NCBI GenBank assembly: GCA_022749755.1
Contig: CM040443.1
Location: forward strand, 8,095,744 to 8,159,743
Reading direction: 5' to 3'
Length of the DNA: 64,000 nt
Origin: Azadirachta indica
Taxonomy: Eukaryota > Streptophyta > Magnoliopsida > Sapindales > Meliaceae
The notes under the pieces are model-generated. The model did not search any database and was not told the origin of the DNA. It saw only the letters and a list, made by a program, of their open reading frames with translations. Positions 11,520 to 23,929 of this stretch are shown here, in pieces. A program made the position numbers and the translations under genes. The stretch's first letter is position 1, and the number at the start of each line of letters is the position of its first letter.

Positions 11520-13172
11520 CATTTTATGAACTAGGAACATATATTTGTCTTTATCATTTTGGTTTCCTGAACGATTATACTGAATGGGCTGTCCAGACGT
11601 TATTGCACTTTCAAATGTAATGGGTTTGATCATTCTGCAAAACCTGTGGATTTGGGCTAATTTAGTGATGTTGAAAAGCGAGTGGGCTCATCCCATTGTG
11701 AAGCCCTTAGTATATGCTAATTTTTCATTAAAATATTTGAACAACTTAAGAAATGCACTATTAAAAACTTTGAGAAATTTATTACCGGATTTATAAAAAG
11801 CGTAAAGGGAAAAATTGTAGGTCACAAAAGTTAATGCATTTGTCTGAACAAGAAATCAAACTGAGTTGACACATTATTAAGTCCCCAAATTGGCCAATAT
11901 GATGGTACTTCTCATCGAATAATAAAATGCTCGGTAGTTTTTTGGCCGACGGTACAACTATAGTCTGTTTTGAGCCAAACCAAACAAAACAAGAAGATGC
12001 TGCTGGGTTTTGTCATTTCATGTCAGATCAGGTAATGTCTTGTTAAATTTGAGATTAGACAGCACATGAAACTCACGCATCAACCCTTCATTTCATTGTG
12101 ATCTGATCTGACCTGACTTGCTGTTTATTTCCTCCGTCCTCATTAATAACACCGTTATAGTAAGGGATGATTCCGTCGGTTAGATTCTATCAATCACATT
12201 GAAGAATGAGAATCATTTAACGGAAAAAACAACTGCGACGAGTGGATCGATGGGATGGGACCGTGATTTGATTTGACGGAAACTGATGTTGCGATTGTAT
12301 GTATAACGGGCAGTAGAATATCTTCACAAGACAATGTTCCGTTACCGACAAAAGGAATCCGGCGACGTCACCACCTCGATAAACGTGGAAATTTGTAGGC
12401 AGATTTTCTTCTGCTTCAATCTTATTTTGCTCTCAACCAAATTAACGTGATTTTGTCGCTTAATTTTTGGTATAATAATATTTATTATTCTAATTCATTT
12501 ATGAAGAATAATTTATTTGATAGTCATTAGATACTTATAAAATTTTACATAATAATAATAGAAAAATACAAAAAAAAAAGATATACTAATAATTTTGTAT
12601 GTTCATGCAAATTTTAAATATTGTCCCAGTTTATAGATTGAGCACTGAGTTTGACAAAATATTTATTAATAAATATGCTTATGTTGAAAAGGTTGGTGGC
12701 AATTTTATTTATTTTTAATTAGATTGGCCTACAAATCAAGCACAAACTTAATAAAATATTTGTCCATCTAATTATATTTAAAAAGATTAGATATAGCTAA
12801 GTTTAGTTTTGATTTACCTAAGTTTTGATCAAAATAAAATCAAATTTTAAAAGAGACCAAATAGACATGAATCAAATTGATTTAGTTTGACTCAATTTAA
12901 CTTGAATTCTGTTCCAATATTAATTTAAAGTTTATTTGAATCTAACTTTGGTTGTAAAAAAATAAATAATAATTTTAAATTTTTTACTCTTACAAATAAA
13001 ATGACATTGTATTTGAGTAATTTTTAAAATATTTATCTATTAAAAGTATTTTTAAAATTATAGTAACTTACCTTTATTTAATATTTAATAGTTAACATTG
13101 TGGTATTGTGGTCTAACTGCAAGAAAAATAACTACTAATTAGTAAATGTGAGTGATAAATTTGACTTGAATA
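11520..13172. other. Intergenic region, AT-rich
   Basis: About 1.65 kb. The first 400 bp may be the 3' UTR of the UXT-like gene. A more balanced stretch at 12050-12420 has no obvious frame. From about 12470 the sequence is over 75% A+T. No element ends found outside the transposon that starts at 13182. Confidence 0.4.
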
Positions 13173-13181
13173 AATGTAATA

Positions 13182-14660
13182 AGGGGTTTTAACACATACT
13201 TCCTTTGAGGTTTAACTTTTTGATACTTAGAGAGAAAATTTGGCTGAATATACACATACCTCCCCTACATACTTCCACTTCCATTCATAATTATAGAAAA
13301 GATATATTTGCCCTTCATTTGCCATTTTTAAAATAAAAACAAAAATTTAAGTGTTTTGAATTCTAACACTTAAATAGATAGTTTAAGAAAAGGCACACAT
13401 ACTTCCTCTAAATCCATCCATCTTTGTTATCTCATTATTAAAATTTGGGGTATTACAATAAAAAGTAGAAAAAATTTCTCCTTTTACTCCTTCACCACAT
13501 CCTCTTTTCTCTCAAACAACGCCTCCTCCATTACTCAATGCTCACTACTTCCCCATTTTTTACTGCCTTCTTCGTCTCTTTTCGTATCTCCTTCGTTCTC
13601 TTTTACTCTTTCACCACCTCTTTCCTCATTTGTGCCTCCGCAGGTTCCACCACATCCTTCCTCATTTATACCTCCATAGTAACTTCACATCTGTTAGCTT
13701 AACCCCTTTCAGCGTCTTAATAGTATGCAAGCCTATTTTTCACATATCCAAAGAGTAAGAAATAAGGTGGCTGATAATCTAATTAACTATGGTTAACTTG
13801 TTCTTCCCTTTGTTGGTGGAATGATCCTCTTCCTCTTATTTGCAGAGACTTACATTTAAATATTTAGGATATTCCCAACTTTTGATTTATTTCATAATAT
13901 CTATTGCTGGTGTTGCCAACTGCAGAATTCTTTGACAGTTTATTAATTGCTGGTTAGGACATTCTATTAGTTGTTAATTCTTTGCTCTTTCAAATATTAT
14001 ATATGTATTTGGTGTTGTATAATGATAGATCTGCTGTTGGGAGAAGTTATTTGATTATATGCTGTTGAAAACTGTTGTTGCTGCTATTGGGAGTGTTGTT
14101 GCCTTGCTTGTGTTATACTATTTCTGGGCTTTCATTCTGTTTTTGGATTAACTCTAATATTTGTTGCTAGTGCTATTTTCCACTTAATTTCTGGTAAAGT
14201 GTTTGCTGTGCTATCTTACTACTATTTTATCTTCCCACTTGATGCTAACTACAGATTCTGCTGTTGCTGATATGCTTTACTGCTATTATTTGTTGTCTGC
14301 AGCAAAGAAAATAACAGTCTAATTTTTGTCATTCTGTAACAAAAAGAATTGTAATTTATTGCTGTTTCTCCTTACTGTTGTGTGTTGTATTTAACTGTTT
14401 CTAAACTTTAATTTTTGCTGAACTTATGATTTTTTTTGTATTCCTTTTTTTATTTTTTAATAATATATTATTTTAATTAAAAAAATATCTCAAATTTAAA
14501 TTTGTCTTTATTTCGAAAATGGTAAATGAATGGTAAATGTGTCTTTTCTATAATTATAAATAGAAGTAGAAATTTATAAGAGAGGTATGTATATATTAAG
14601 TCAAACCTTCTCTATAAGTTTAAAAAGTTAAATCTTAGGGGAGCTATACGTTAAAACTCT
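13182..14660. mobile_element. Non-autonomous Mutator-like (MULE) element with 170-bp inverted ends and a 9-bp target duplication
   Basis: Seen: the left end (from 13182, AGGGGTTTTAAC) and the reverse complement of the right end (from 14660, AGAGTTTTAACG) align for about 170 bp with moderate divergence. Shared blocks include TTTAACTTTTT, ACATACCTC and ATAATTATAGAAAAGA. The 1479-bp element is bordered on both sides by the perfect 9-bp direct repeat AATGTAATA (13173-13181 and 14661-14669). Known: 9-bp duplications with long inverted ends are the mark of the Mutator superfamily. The interior (about 13355-14490) has no open frame of useful size and no transposase; it is T-rich with pyrimidine blocks at 13480-13640 and GCTGTTG-like low complexity at 14030-14300. 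It could not move without an enzyme supplied elsewhere. Confidence 0.85.
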
Positions 14661-14669
14661 AATGTAATA

Positions 14670-14971
14670 ACCAATTTAATCCTAAATTTTAAAGAGGAAA
14701 AAGGGGAACAATGAAAGACAGCTGAGGAGAGAATCGCGCTGAAGATCAGCAAGGTCCCCAAAGAATCAAAAAGAGAAAGGCGCCACGTGTCAAAAAATGA
14801 ACGGGTATGATTGAGCTAGTGGGTCCCCCTAGGTTCTGTTCTGTGAACACTGAAAACCCACGTTTATTTCTGATGTGTAGTCTGCCGCTTGTGGTGACGG
14901 TTTACGAGTTCAAGAACAACTCTCTCTGATCCGATGGATGAATGCACACGAGAAAACAACAAAAGAAAGTG

Positions 14972-15025
<54 letters not shown>

Positions 15026-15493
15026 TATTAATGGTGGGTGGATGGGTGGGTGAGGCCGAGAGTGAAAGCTGAAGAGACAAAAGGGGAAGTCGAAGGTCAG
15101 AGTAGCATGCTTGCTTTTTCACTTGTAACCCCATATTTTCTTGGCTTTATATTTTGTTTTGTTCATTTCTTCTTTATCTCATCAGTCATTAATGGCTTGG
15201 CTGCCGTGGTCCTGTCCTGTGTCTGTGCGTCATAGCCCTGCCTCACTCTCTGCTGCTGAGTTGGGTTTTCTACCCTTTTTCTTTGTGGGTCATCTCACCG
15301 TATTCGTCTTTTTAAGTGGCTTTATTTATTGTTTTCTCTTGCGTCTCTGCGTATGGGGTCTACGGGATAATTACAGTTCAGTTCTTCTATTTAAAAGAAT
15401 TTCTTAAATAGCTACTTGCATATTTAAAGTAAACGATAACGACAGACACTTCCGTGAACGTTTGGCTCAATGCACTGATATCTTCGTCGCGTT
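14670..15493. other. Balanced-GC island between two transposons, with G-box and (TA)n tract
   Basis: The segment stands out from its AT-rich surroundings. It contains a G-box core (CCACGTG near 14783-14790), a poly-A/(TA)n tract at about 14972-15024, a G-rich stretch (GGTGGGTGGATGGGTGGGTG at 15031-15050) and transcript-like pyrimidine-rich DNA to about 15400. Small frames exist on both strands (for example 15038-15235 on plus), but none resembles a known protein. It could be an orphan promoter, a non-coding RNA gene or the distal 3' region of AGO7. Confidence 0.35.
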
Positions 15494-16632
15494 TAAAAAA
15501 ACGATAGATAGGCCCTTAGACATTTGGACAAATACGCATATACACCTCTTAATTTTTATTTTTAATTAGTTAATTTATTATTATTTATATCTTTAAATTT
15601 TTATATAATAATAATATAATATATATTTTATTTAATTATAATAATTTTAATCTCTATTTTATTATTTTTCATAATACAATTCTTTTAATTATAACAATTT
15701 AGTTCTTATTTAATATTTTTCACAATATACTCAAAAGTAAATAAATTTTTTTAATTTTTTATTTTAATAATAAAATTTTAAAAAGAAAATACTATTAAAA
15801 TTTTAAAGAATGTGTTAAATTAAACTAATACTAAAATATTTATAACTTTTTTTTTTTTTTTTTTTTTTTTTAGCAATAAATTTAATATTTAATTGTTAAA
15901 AAAAGTTTAAAACATATTTTAACATTTTATTCTTACGTATAATATTTTTTTTATTTAAAAGTTTATATTAAATTTATTATATTTTCTTAAGAAAAATTAT
16001 GAAAATATAAATAAAAAAGTAAAAAAAAAAGAAGAAAATTTAGTTTCATTTGTTAATAGAATAAAAAAAAAAATCTTGATTATTTTTATTTGTAATATAT
16101 AAATATATATAACATGTATTTATTGTTTATATTTTTTTATATATTTTTAAAAAATATAATGAATTTAACATAATTTTTTAAATAAATATATTATATGTAA
16201 AAATAAAATGTTAAAAAATATTTCAATTAAATTTTTTTAATAATTAAATATCAAATTATTGCTATAAAAGTAAAAAAAAAGGGTTAGAAATATTTTAATA
16301 TATTAGTAGGATTTAACTTATTGTTTAAATTTTTTAATAATTGTATTATTTTTAATTTTTATTGAAATAATAAATTCAAAGAATTTATTTAAAATTTGAT
16401 ATATTGTAAAAATATTAAAATAGAGACTGATTTATTATAGTTCAAAGAAGTATATTGTGAAAAATATTAAAATATGAACTAAATTATTATCATTAAATAA
16501 AATATATATTATTATTATATAAAAGTTTAAGATAAAATGATGATAAATTAACTGCTCATTTAATGGAGAAATAAAAGTTTAAAAAAGTATATATTTATTT
16601 GTTTAAACCTCAAATGGTATCTATCTTTTTCT
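15494..16632. mobile_element. Foldback-type inverted-repeat element, about 1.14 kb
   Basis: Seen: reading inward from about 15494 and, on the opposite strand, from about 16632 gives the same sequence with moderate divergence for about 550 bp each way. Matching blocks include AGATAGATA, AGTTAATTTAT, TTTTATATAATAATAATAT, ATTTTTCACAATATA, AGCAATAA followed by TATTTAATT, and AACATTTTATT. The arms meet near 16060, so the whole element is close to one palindrome. Base composition is over 80% A+T, with a 25-bp poly-T at about 15847-15871 in the left arm. No target duplication is clear, so the exact ends are uncertain by some bases. Nothing coding inside. Best described as a foldback or long-TIR MITE; superfamily unknown. 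Confidence 0.7.
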
Positions 16633-17945
16633 AAATATTAGAAAATATTTTTTTATTAAATCAAACATCATGAAGTATTTATCACTATCTTTTAAAATAA
16701 TGTTTAATTTAGTGATTTGCCTGTTTTATAATCACCAAATTTTTATTACGAATCACTTAATTTTATACTTATATTTTTATTCACTAATTTTATTTCTATA
16801 TAATATTATAATTTTATAATATGATAACATTACTTTAATCTCAAATTAATGATACAATTTTAATCGAATTCTAAGGATAATTTAGGTATTTGAATAAGCA
16901 GTATCTTATTTGATATAAATATAAAACGTTTGTTTATTTAATAAAATATTAAAATTTGGGGGTACGAATATTATTATCCCATTTCCTCTATAAGTGTGTC
17001 TGGTTTCTGCGAAGTCACCTCTCCTTCAACAAGCTAATGCATGCATTGAAAATAGGTATAATATACACTGACAAAGATACAGGATTTTCGAGAGTTACTA
17101 ATCAGAATTTATTATATTATTTTTTATTTATTGGATCTCTTTTTATGGTCCCAAAACAGCCCTGCCCTAGAGCAGCGTCAGCAGCTAGATCCTATCTCTG
17201 TGCTTATTCTTCAACCTTTTTTCTGTGAGCGGTCATGTTTTCAAGGTTATGTTATGTATGCGCAGAGTTACTGTAATAACACAGTTTTTATTGCATTCAG
17301 AAGCAACATAAACTTTTGCGTGCAACTTCGTGTTATTTCAACACACTCTGTTCTGTATCATCGGCCATTGACAAAATTTTTCAAGTTCAGAGTCAACTGT
17401 GTATACCATACTTTTTAATTATTATGGCCCATTATATTACTATATGTTAGCATTCTTTTTTTTTTTTTTTAAAATTATATTTCCTCCACGTACCTTTAAG
17501 TATGTACTCCAAAAAATCAAGTAAATTAAATTATCGTCGAACATCTGGTAAAGGATTGTGGGGCTGATCACACAGTGAAAAATACTGCATAGAGTAATTA
17601 TTCCTTTCGAGAAAACTTTTTGGCTGTTTTGTTTTGTATCTAAACTGAAGTTTGGCTTTTGTCTTCATATTAACACAACATTTTAAGATACTTTTGGCTT
17701 TATTAGAGTTACTAGTAAGTCGTCATTTTCTTGCCAATTAAGAGATAGTTACAACAATATGCCTGTTTTTAGTTGGTGCTTATCTAATTCGTAGCAATCA
17801 TTCTTGGATTAGCCTACCAATACTTTTTATTACTGAAAAATAGCTAGATATAGATATTAATCTTGAAGTATACAAGACTACATTGTGTGCAATTCAAGTG
17901 TACAGGGCATACAATTCAAGAATTCTAGATATGCTGCAAGAACCA
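16633..17945. other. 3' flank of AGO7
   Basis: About 1.3 kb between the foldback element and the AGO7 stop codon. The right 300-400 bp probably form the AGO7 3' UTR on the minus strand. Position 17458-17472 is a poly-T run. Small plus-strand frames near 16956-17418 are not convincing. Confidence 0.4.
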
Positions 17946-20900
17946 TTAGCAGTAGAACATGAGCTTCTTAACATTATCACTGAGTTTTGGCAGAGGTGCA
18001 GCCTTTGGAGGGGCAGCTCTACAGATTGCAGAAGTATTTCCAATCAAAGTTGCTTGCTCCGAACGTTCAAGGTAAAGTCTACCTCTGTATGCAGCCAAAT
18101 GGGCGTAGTAAGCGGGAGGAACCAATGAAACGGGCTTGGTGCATCTCACGAATGTGTAGCAGAGATTGTAAACCAACTTCTGCAGTTCATCAGAAGTGAA
18201 CTTGTTATCATCCCACAGAATGTGGTAATGTGTTGGCCTGCTTGTCCCCTTTACTCCCCAATGACTACAAAGATAGAAATCAAACTCCCTCGGATGAGTT
18301 ATCACAGTATCTACAACAGTTCCAGGAGGAATGTTTTCATCAAAAGATTGATTCTGAGTTGAAGATGGATCGTTATCATGTGGAAACAACCTCGTGTGAT
18401 GTCTCTTTTGCACTACTACGAACGTGATGGGAGGACTATAACCAGGAAATCTTGAACAAGCTTCTCTAATGGACTGCAGTTCCTCTTGCAACACCTTATA
18501 AAATTGAGTTTCACTCACCCCATCTCTGAAGAAGATTATTCTCTTGGGAAGTTTGTTTTCTTCATGGTAAAAGTCATCAAGTAGTTCTCCTACCATTGCA
18601 CCGAGGTCTTGGATAATTTCTTGTCGATGTGTTTGGGACCTCATCCTGGATGCATACTTGTTTGCTGCTGGCCAGTTCATGCTGCCAACCACAGCAGCAA
18701 CAGATGGACTGAAATCGTCTAGTGGGTGAGGATGAGTCACATCAGCACCCATAAAGATTACTGGCTCATCCGGCCAGAAAAGGCGGGGTATCTGAGAGGG
18801 CAATGAGTTGTACAAAGCTACCGTGCATCCACCAACTTTGGCATTGATCTTGAGAGCCAAATTAGCCAGGAACTGCGAACTCAACTTCCCAAGGTTGGAG
18901 TACAAGCAACACTGGCTTACTACCCCAACACTTGTTTCCGCTATTCGTTTCAAATCTGCATACCCTTTGTGCTTCCTCTCCATTATACAAATGAGCAGCT
19001 GGAGATCGTTTGAGGCAGCTTCATGGATTTTCTTCAGTTTAGATTCCAAAAGAGAAACATTGTTAAGCACTTGGGTTGGTTCAAATTGAGGGTTAATGTT
19101 TGTACTCTTGTTAAGATAGATACCCAATTGCTCACACCTTTGTGATAGCTGGCTAATGAACTTTGGAATAGTGGACTTCTGATCATGGGTGCCACCAAAA
19201 CTTATCAGTGCCCACCTTTCTATTCGAGTTCCTTCAAAGACATGGCTGTCAAGAAAGTTCCATTGGCGGTCATGGCGAGAAGGAACTAAATCTCTTATGT
19301 GACCACCATCACCAAGCTTAAGCTTGGGTGGTTGAAGTATTCTCCCATTCAATCTTGTCATTTCCCTTGAGACATGGAGTTTGAATTCTCTTCCCTGGTT
19401 GCCACTGTCAAACGAAATATAAGATCTAAATTCTTAGAAACAACAAGGGAAAGAAAAAAAAAAGAAATCTCACAGTTGTAGTGAACATCTTATTAAAGTT
19501 TAACTAGTTTTGAAGTTACCTTGTTGGACCAACAGGTCCCCTCATGACTCCATCTATAATTGCTTTTCGTTCTTTTGGCCTTTGGCAACCCATCTTAAGT
19601 ATTCTTGCTGTCTGATCATCCGAAAGCTTCCCAAGAAACTTCTGTCCTTCACAGATCATACAAAGCTCCATGGGAAGATAACACGGTTTGCTCCTACTGA
19701 TCTGCAAACATGGCAAATTTCTGAATTGTATATTGTAATTATAGTGATCTTTGAAGTAGCTCAGAAGCCTTATATTCTTCCCATCCCTGTCTGCAAACCA
19801 CAGGTTTTCAGTAGCTTCCTCAGTCAATCCATAAACACGATATCTCTGAACTGTTTCTCTATGACAAACAAAGACCCTAATGTTCTTCAGAGCCTTCTCC
19901 ACTTCTTTCTTCTCTTCACCACTTAAGCCTCTTGTTTTCCTTTGAGGAAGGTCTTTAAGAAACTCAAGACGCTTCTGTAAGTAGGAAATTACTCCAATGC
20001 TTTCATGGAAAGCACTTACCGAGGCATCAACATTGAGAGCTAACCCTTGTTGTGTTGGTCTAAGACTCTGAAAGAATCCTCTCAATCCAACAGCTCCTCC
20101 TCCAATTTCTTTAGCACCTTCCATTGAACTTGAATAAAGTGATCTCCCCACGGGTATACACTTCTCACTTGGGCTCTCCCTCAAGACAACATCCAGAGCA
20201 TGGAGATAATCCTGAGGAAGCGGGATCCAATCATCAATTTCTTTGCTCAAGTAGTTACTCAGTTCCTTTCCATCAAACTTTGACACAAGTTTGATATTTA
20301 TTCGAAATAGTTTAAGCTGATGTTGCTTCTGTTTCAATTCATTGGATTCGCCAGAAGGTAATGCTGGCTTGCTTGTAGGGATTGGGAGGCTAATGAAGAA
20401 TTCTAGCCTATCATTTTGGAATTCGACAGGGCTATAAAGATTTTTTCTGCCATCATAAGCAGGGTCACAACCAGAGAGCACAACAGAGTTGTTCTCTACC
20501 AGTTTTTGTTTGATCATTCGAGCAACTTCCTTGGAAGGACTGGGAGACATTTCAACATTGTAATGAAAAATTCTACGTGATGGATCAAATTGGACAAGAA
20601 AATGATTGGCAAGGAGAGAAATAACTGGCCCTTCTATCCCACCGGCATCTGGTCTTCTCGCAGCCACAAGCGCTTGAGTTTTGGCACCCATGATCCGTCT
20701 TCCATCATCTGCTTTAACTGCAGCATTGTTTCTCTTCTGAAGCCCTTCTGAAGCTGTTTGTGTAAGTGGAAAGAAATAGTGAGTTACAGAGACAGAACTC
20801 ATACATGTTGATATGGTAAAATCTCGTTGTAGTTCAAGTAATAGTGGTTATTAATGATTAAAGAACACACCAGTTCTTGAGATTCACATATCAAAACAAG

Positions 20901-21680
20901 CAAGAAGTATCATTTGGGCTATGAGATTATCCTTATTGCGGAAAACTCGAACATCTCATATTAAAATTTTCGCATAAACTATAACCAAGTAGGTAAACGA
21001 GAGACATTGAAGCAAAGCATTAATTGCCCTTTTTAGTATCACACACAGAGAAATGAAGAACAATATGACAGAAACCAGCCAACAAATGAAAACCTGGATA
21101 CCAAAAGCCTACAAAAAGCAAACAACAAAAAGGAAAAAAATCAATCTGCTTTATTATTGAAGAAGATTCCCCAGAATGTACAGAGAATCCTATAGTTCTC
21201 TGTATTTTAACATTTTCTTACTGGAAAACTTCAAGTTAAAACCATGTATACATCTCAAAAGAACAGACATGGGAAAAGAAATGAGAGGAAAATACAAACA
21301 GCAAAAGAAGAGTATAAAACTTTAAATAACATTGACTTACCTGGAGAAATTGTTACAACGGGGACATGGGTATCAGAGGAAGTTGCAAGAGGAGGATTAT
21401 TAAGCTTACATGAAGGTTTGCGGAAATGGGTTTTTGATCTAAAGCTTTGGTTTTGAGGAAGAGGTGGCGTTAAAGCAAGTTGCAGAGGAATAGGAGGAGG
21501 TAAAGGAAGCAGAGCTGGGTAGTAACTTGCATACTGGTATTGGTTACAAAACCCAAAATGATTTGAATATTGCCATAACTGATGCTGGTACTGATGCTTG
21601 TGAGGATTAGTTCTGCCTCTGAAACTCTTGGTTTTGGGATTGCATTTCTTGTTTGCATTGGACTCATCTGTTTCTTCCAT
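17946..21680 (-). CDS. AGO7: ARGONAUTE 7 (AGO7/ZIPPY), trans-acting siRNA pathway effector
   Basis: Seen: three coding exons on the minus strand, 21341-21680, 19520-20753 and 17946-19404, join in phase to 1010 residues (Arabidopsis AGO7 is about 990). The N-terminal 110 residues are His/Gln/Pro-rich; then come the N, PAZ, MID and PIWI domains. The slicer residues are all present by alignment: Asp746 (GADVTHPHP), Glu787 (HRQEIIQDL), Asp819 (FFRDGVSE) and His917 (RPTHYH). The protein ends KKLMFYC, as AGO7 does. Known: AGO7 binds miR390 and cleaves TAS3 transcripts, starting tasiR-ARF production that tunes auxin response factors, leaf polarity and phase change; it acts in cytoplasmic siRNA bodies. 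Residue-by-residue similarity to AGO7, and its position beside an At1g69430-like gene, make orthology very likely. Intron 1 is 587 bp, intron 2 is 115 bp. Confidence 0.97.
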
Positions 21681-22056
21681 AAGATATTGAGTGAGAAAGA
21701 AGCAAGAGCATGAGAGAGGGAATATGAGCGTTCAGAGTTATAATAAAATATATCAGAGTGGGAAGGTATTTGTAGCAGAAACTGTAGTTATTGCAGAGAG
21801 AGGGAAAGTAGGAAGAAAAAAAAAAAAAAAAAGAGCTCGGGTTTTAGTTGCTGAGGTTCTTTGTGTCTAGTTCTTGATTGTTGAGCAATGGTACATATCA
21901 TGGAGGTGAAATTCCAAGGGGGAAAAGATTGTACCTTGGGTTTGCCTTAAAAGAAAAATTAAAAAAATAGTAATAATGAAGCCACATCAATGAAAGGAAA
22001 GAGGCAAAGAGCAAGTCTCCATTTGGAGTTATGCAGTCTGTGTAAAATGATCAGCA

Positions 22057-22067
22057 TATTTTTATAG
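22057..22067 (-). promoter_or_regulatory. Candidate TATA box of AGO7
   Basis: On the minus strand the sequence reads CCCTATAAAAATATG, a near-ideal plant TATA box, followed by a mostly balanced, CT-containing leader down to the AGO7 start codon at 21680. This implies a 5' UTR of roughly 350 nt. Inferred from sequence only. Confidence 0.45.
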
Positions 22068-22923
22068 GGTACAGATATTTATCTTTTATGATCCATTGAC
22101 TCTCTGTCAAACATATATGATATATTTTTTTCTTTTTTGAAAAAAAGAAATTTATAGTTTTTGGGGTCTTTTGCTTGAAGCTTTTTGAAGTCAAATAGGA
22201 GGTGGCAAAGGCTTAAATTTCACAAAAAGGAAGTATTTTTTAGGTGATGGTGATTGGACTTTTCTAGCGGTCAAATGTTAATTAAAAAAAATTAGGTTTT
22301 GATACTATCTATTGTTAGAATATTGATAACATATCATCATATAAATCACATTCATCATTACCTTTAAGATCAATTAATAAAGCTTATGTTTTAAACCTGT
22401 TGGAACTATTTGGGACACCATACTGCCCGCTTATTAAAATATTAAGGGTGGGTGACATAAGAAAACCATATGCAAATTTAATTAACCCAATTACAAGTAT
22501 AGTTTAACCAAGTGCAACAACACGTATAGATGCTGCCGGTCCACAACTAGATTAATTTTAACTTTGAGAAAAGCTTCATGATGAGCTATAAAGAAAAGTA
22601 GCATCTTAATATCATATGATTAAATTTAATATAAATGAGATGCAAAATTCAAACTTTTTATATTATTGTAAAAGATTTTGTTAGTTGAATAGAACGTACA
22701 ATATAAAACTGAAAATTGCGGAGAGAAAAGAAGAAATAAAAGACTATTAGACTTAAAACAGCCCTATATATTACTAGCTAATTGATAATTTGTCACAAGG
22801 AGTTAATGGAGAGTAGGATTAAAATGAGAATCTTCTATTCCATCTTTAAAGATGACAAAATCTCCTCTAAGTTTTAAGCTCTACAAGAATTCATCCTAAA
22901 TAAGATAAAATTGGGATTATATA

Positions 22924-23760
22924 ATGGAGAATAAGAGGAGATTAATCTTCATATTATTAATAGGGTAGGGAACGGTTTAGTACTCCCCACCTAATCTTCA
23001 CCCCCTTCCCTATATATATATATATAAAAAATAAATATTATAATATATTATTTTTAAAATAAAAAATATATATACATAGACAATATTTAATTAAAAAACT
23101 TATAATTCATAATTTTTTATCTTATCAAGTAGTAAAATTTATATTTTGAATATAATTATCACATATAAATAATATCTAATATATTAATAAAAATTTTTTG
23201 TTAGTATTTAATAAAAATAAATATGAAAATGGAGAAAATAAATGGGAATAGAAAATCCATTTTCTATATGAGAATTCTCCGTCCCCGCCCTATTATATTT
23301 TATTAGAGAATGGAGAATAAGGAGAGATTAATTTTCATATTATTAATGGGGTGAGAAATGGTTTAGTACTCTCACCCCATCTCCACCACATTTCCCATAT
23401 ATATATATATATAATAAAATATTATAATATATTATTTTTAAAATAAAAAAATATATATGTGGACAATATTTAATTAAAAAATTTATAATTCATAATTTTT
23501 TATCCTATCAAATAGTAAAATTTATATTTTTAATATAATTTTCACATATAAATAACATTACAATATATTAATGAAATTTTTTGTTACCATTTAATATAAA
23601 TAAATACAAAAATAAAGAAAATAAGTGAGGATATGAAATTCATTTTTTATACGAAGATTATCTCTTCTGAATCTATTATATTTTATTAAAGAATGAAATA
23701 AAAAATAGAGATTAAAATTAAAATGGGATGGGAAATAGAAAAGGCCTCTCTCCCCACTCG
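22924..23760. repeat. Tandem duplication, about 386-bp unit, two copies plus a partial third
   Basis: The landmark ATGGAGAATAAG occurs at 22924 and 23310; a decayed version (ATGAAATAA) starts at 23693. Between them the two units run in parallel: ATTAAT-TTCATATTATTAAT, GGTTTAGTACTC, a (TA)n run, TAATATATTATTTTTAAAAT, GACAATATTTAATTAAAAA, ATAATTCATAATTTTTTATC, and a GC-rich end (CCGTCCCCGCCCTA in copy 1). Periods are about 386 and 383 bp. Such arrays with a G-rich 'GGGATGGGGA' motif recur in plant repeats, sometimes within Helitrons, but no Helitron ends were identified. Confidence 0.85.
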
Positions 23761-23761
23761 G

Positions 23762-23764
<3 letters not shown>

Positions 23765-23795
<31 letters not shown>
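23765..23795. repeat. (TA)n microsatellite
   Basis: About 15 uninterrupted TA units directly after the tandem duplication. One of many such tracts in this gap. Confidence 0.95.
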
Positions 23796-23798
<3 letters not shown>

Positions 23799-23897
23799 TT
23801 ATGATATTCATGAGATTTCTTTCATTGAAACCAAAAAAAGCCCTAGTTGTAGCTAGTTTGCTTTTGCCTCATCTTTTGTCAACATGATTAATGTTAG

Positions 23898-23929
23898 TGG
23901 AGATGGGAGATGGGAGATGGGAGATGGGC
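23898..23929. repeat. GGGAGAT short tandem repeat, about 4 copies
   Basis: Four head-to-tail copies of a 7-bp GAGATGG unit in otherwise AT-rich DNA. Confidence 0.9.

Noticed and set aside
17883..19089. Several plus-strand frames over AGO7
   Set aside because: Antisense shadows of the AGO7 PIWI-domain exon.
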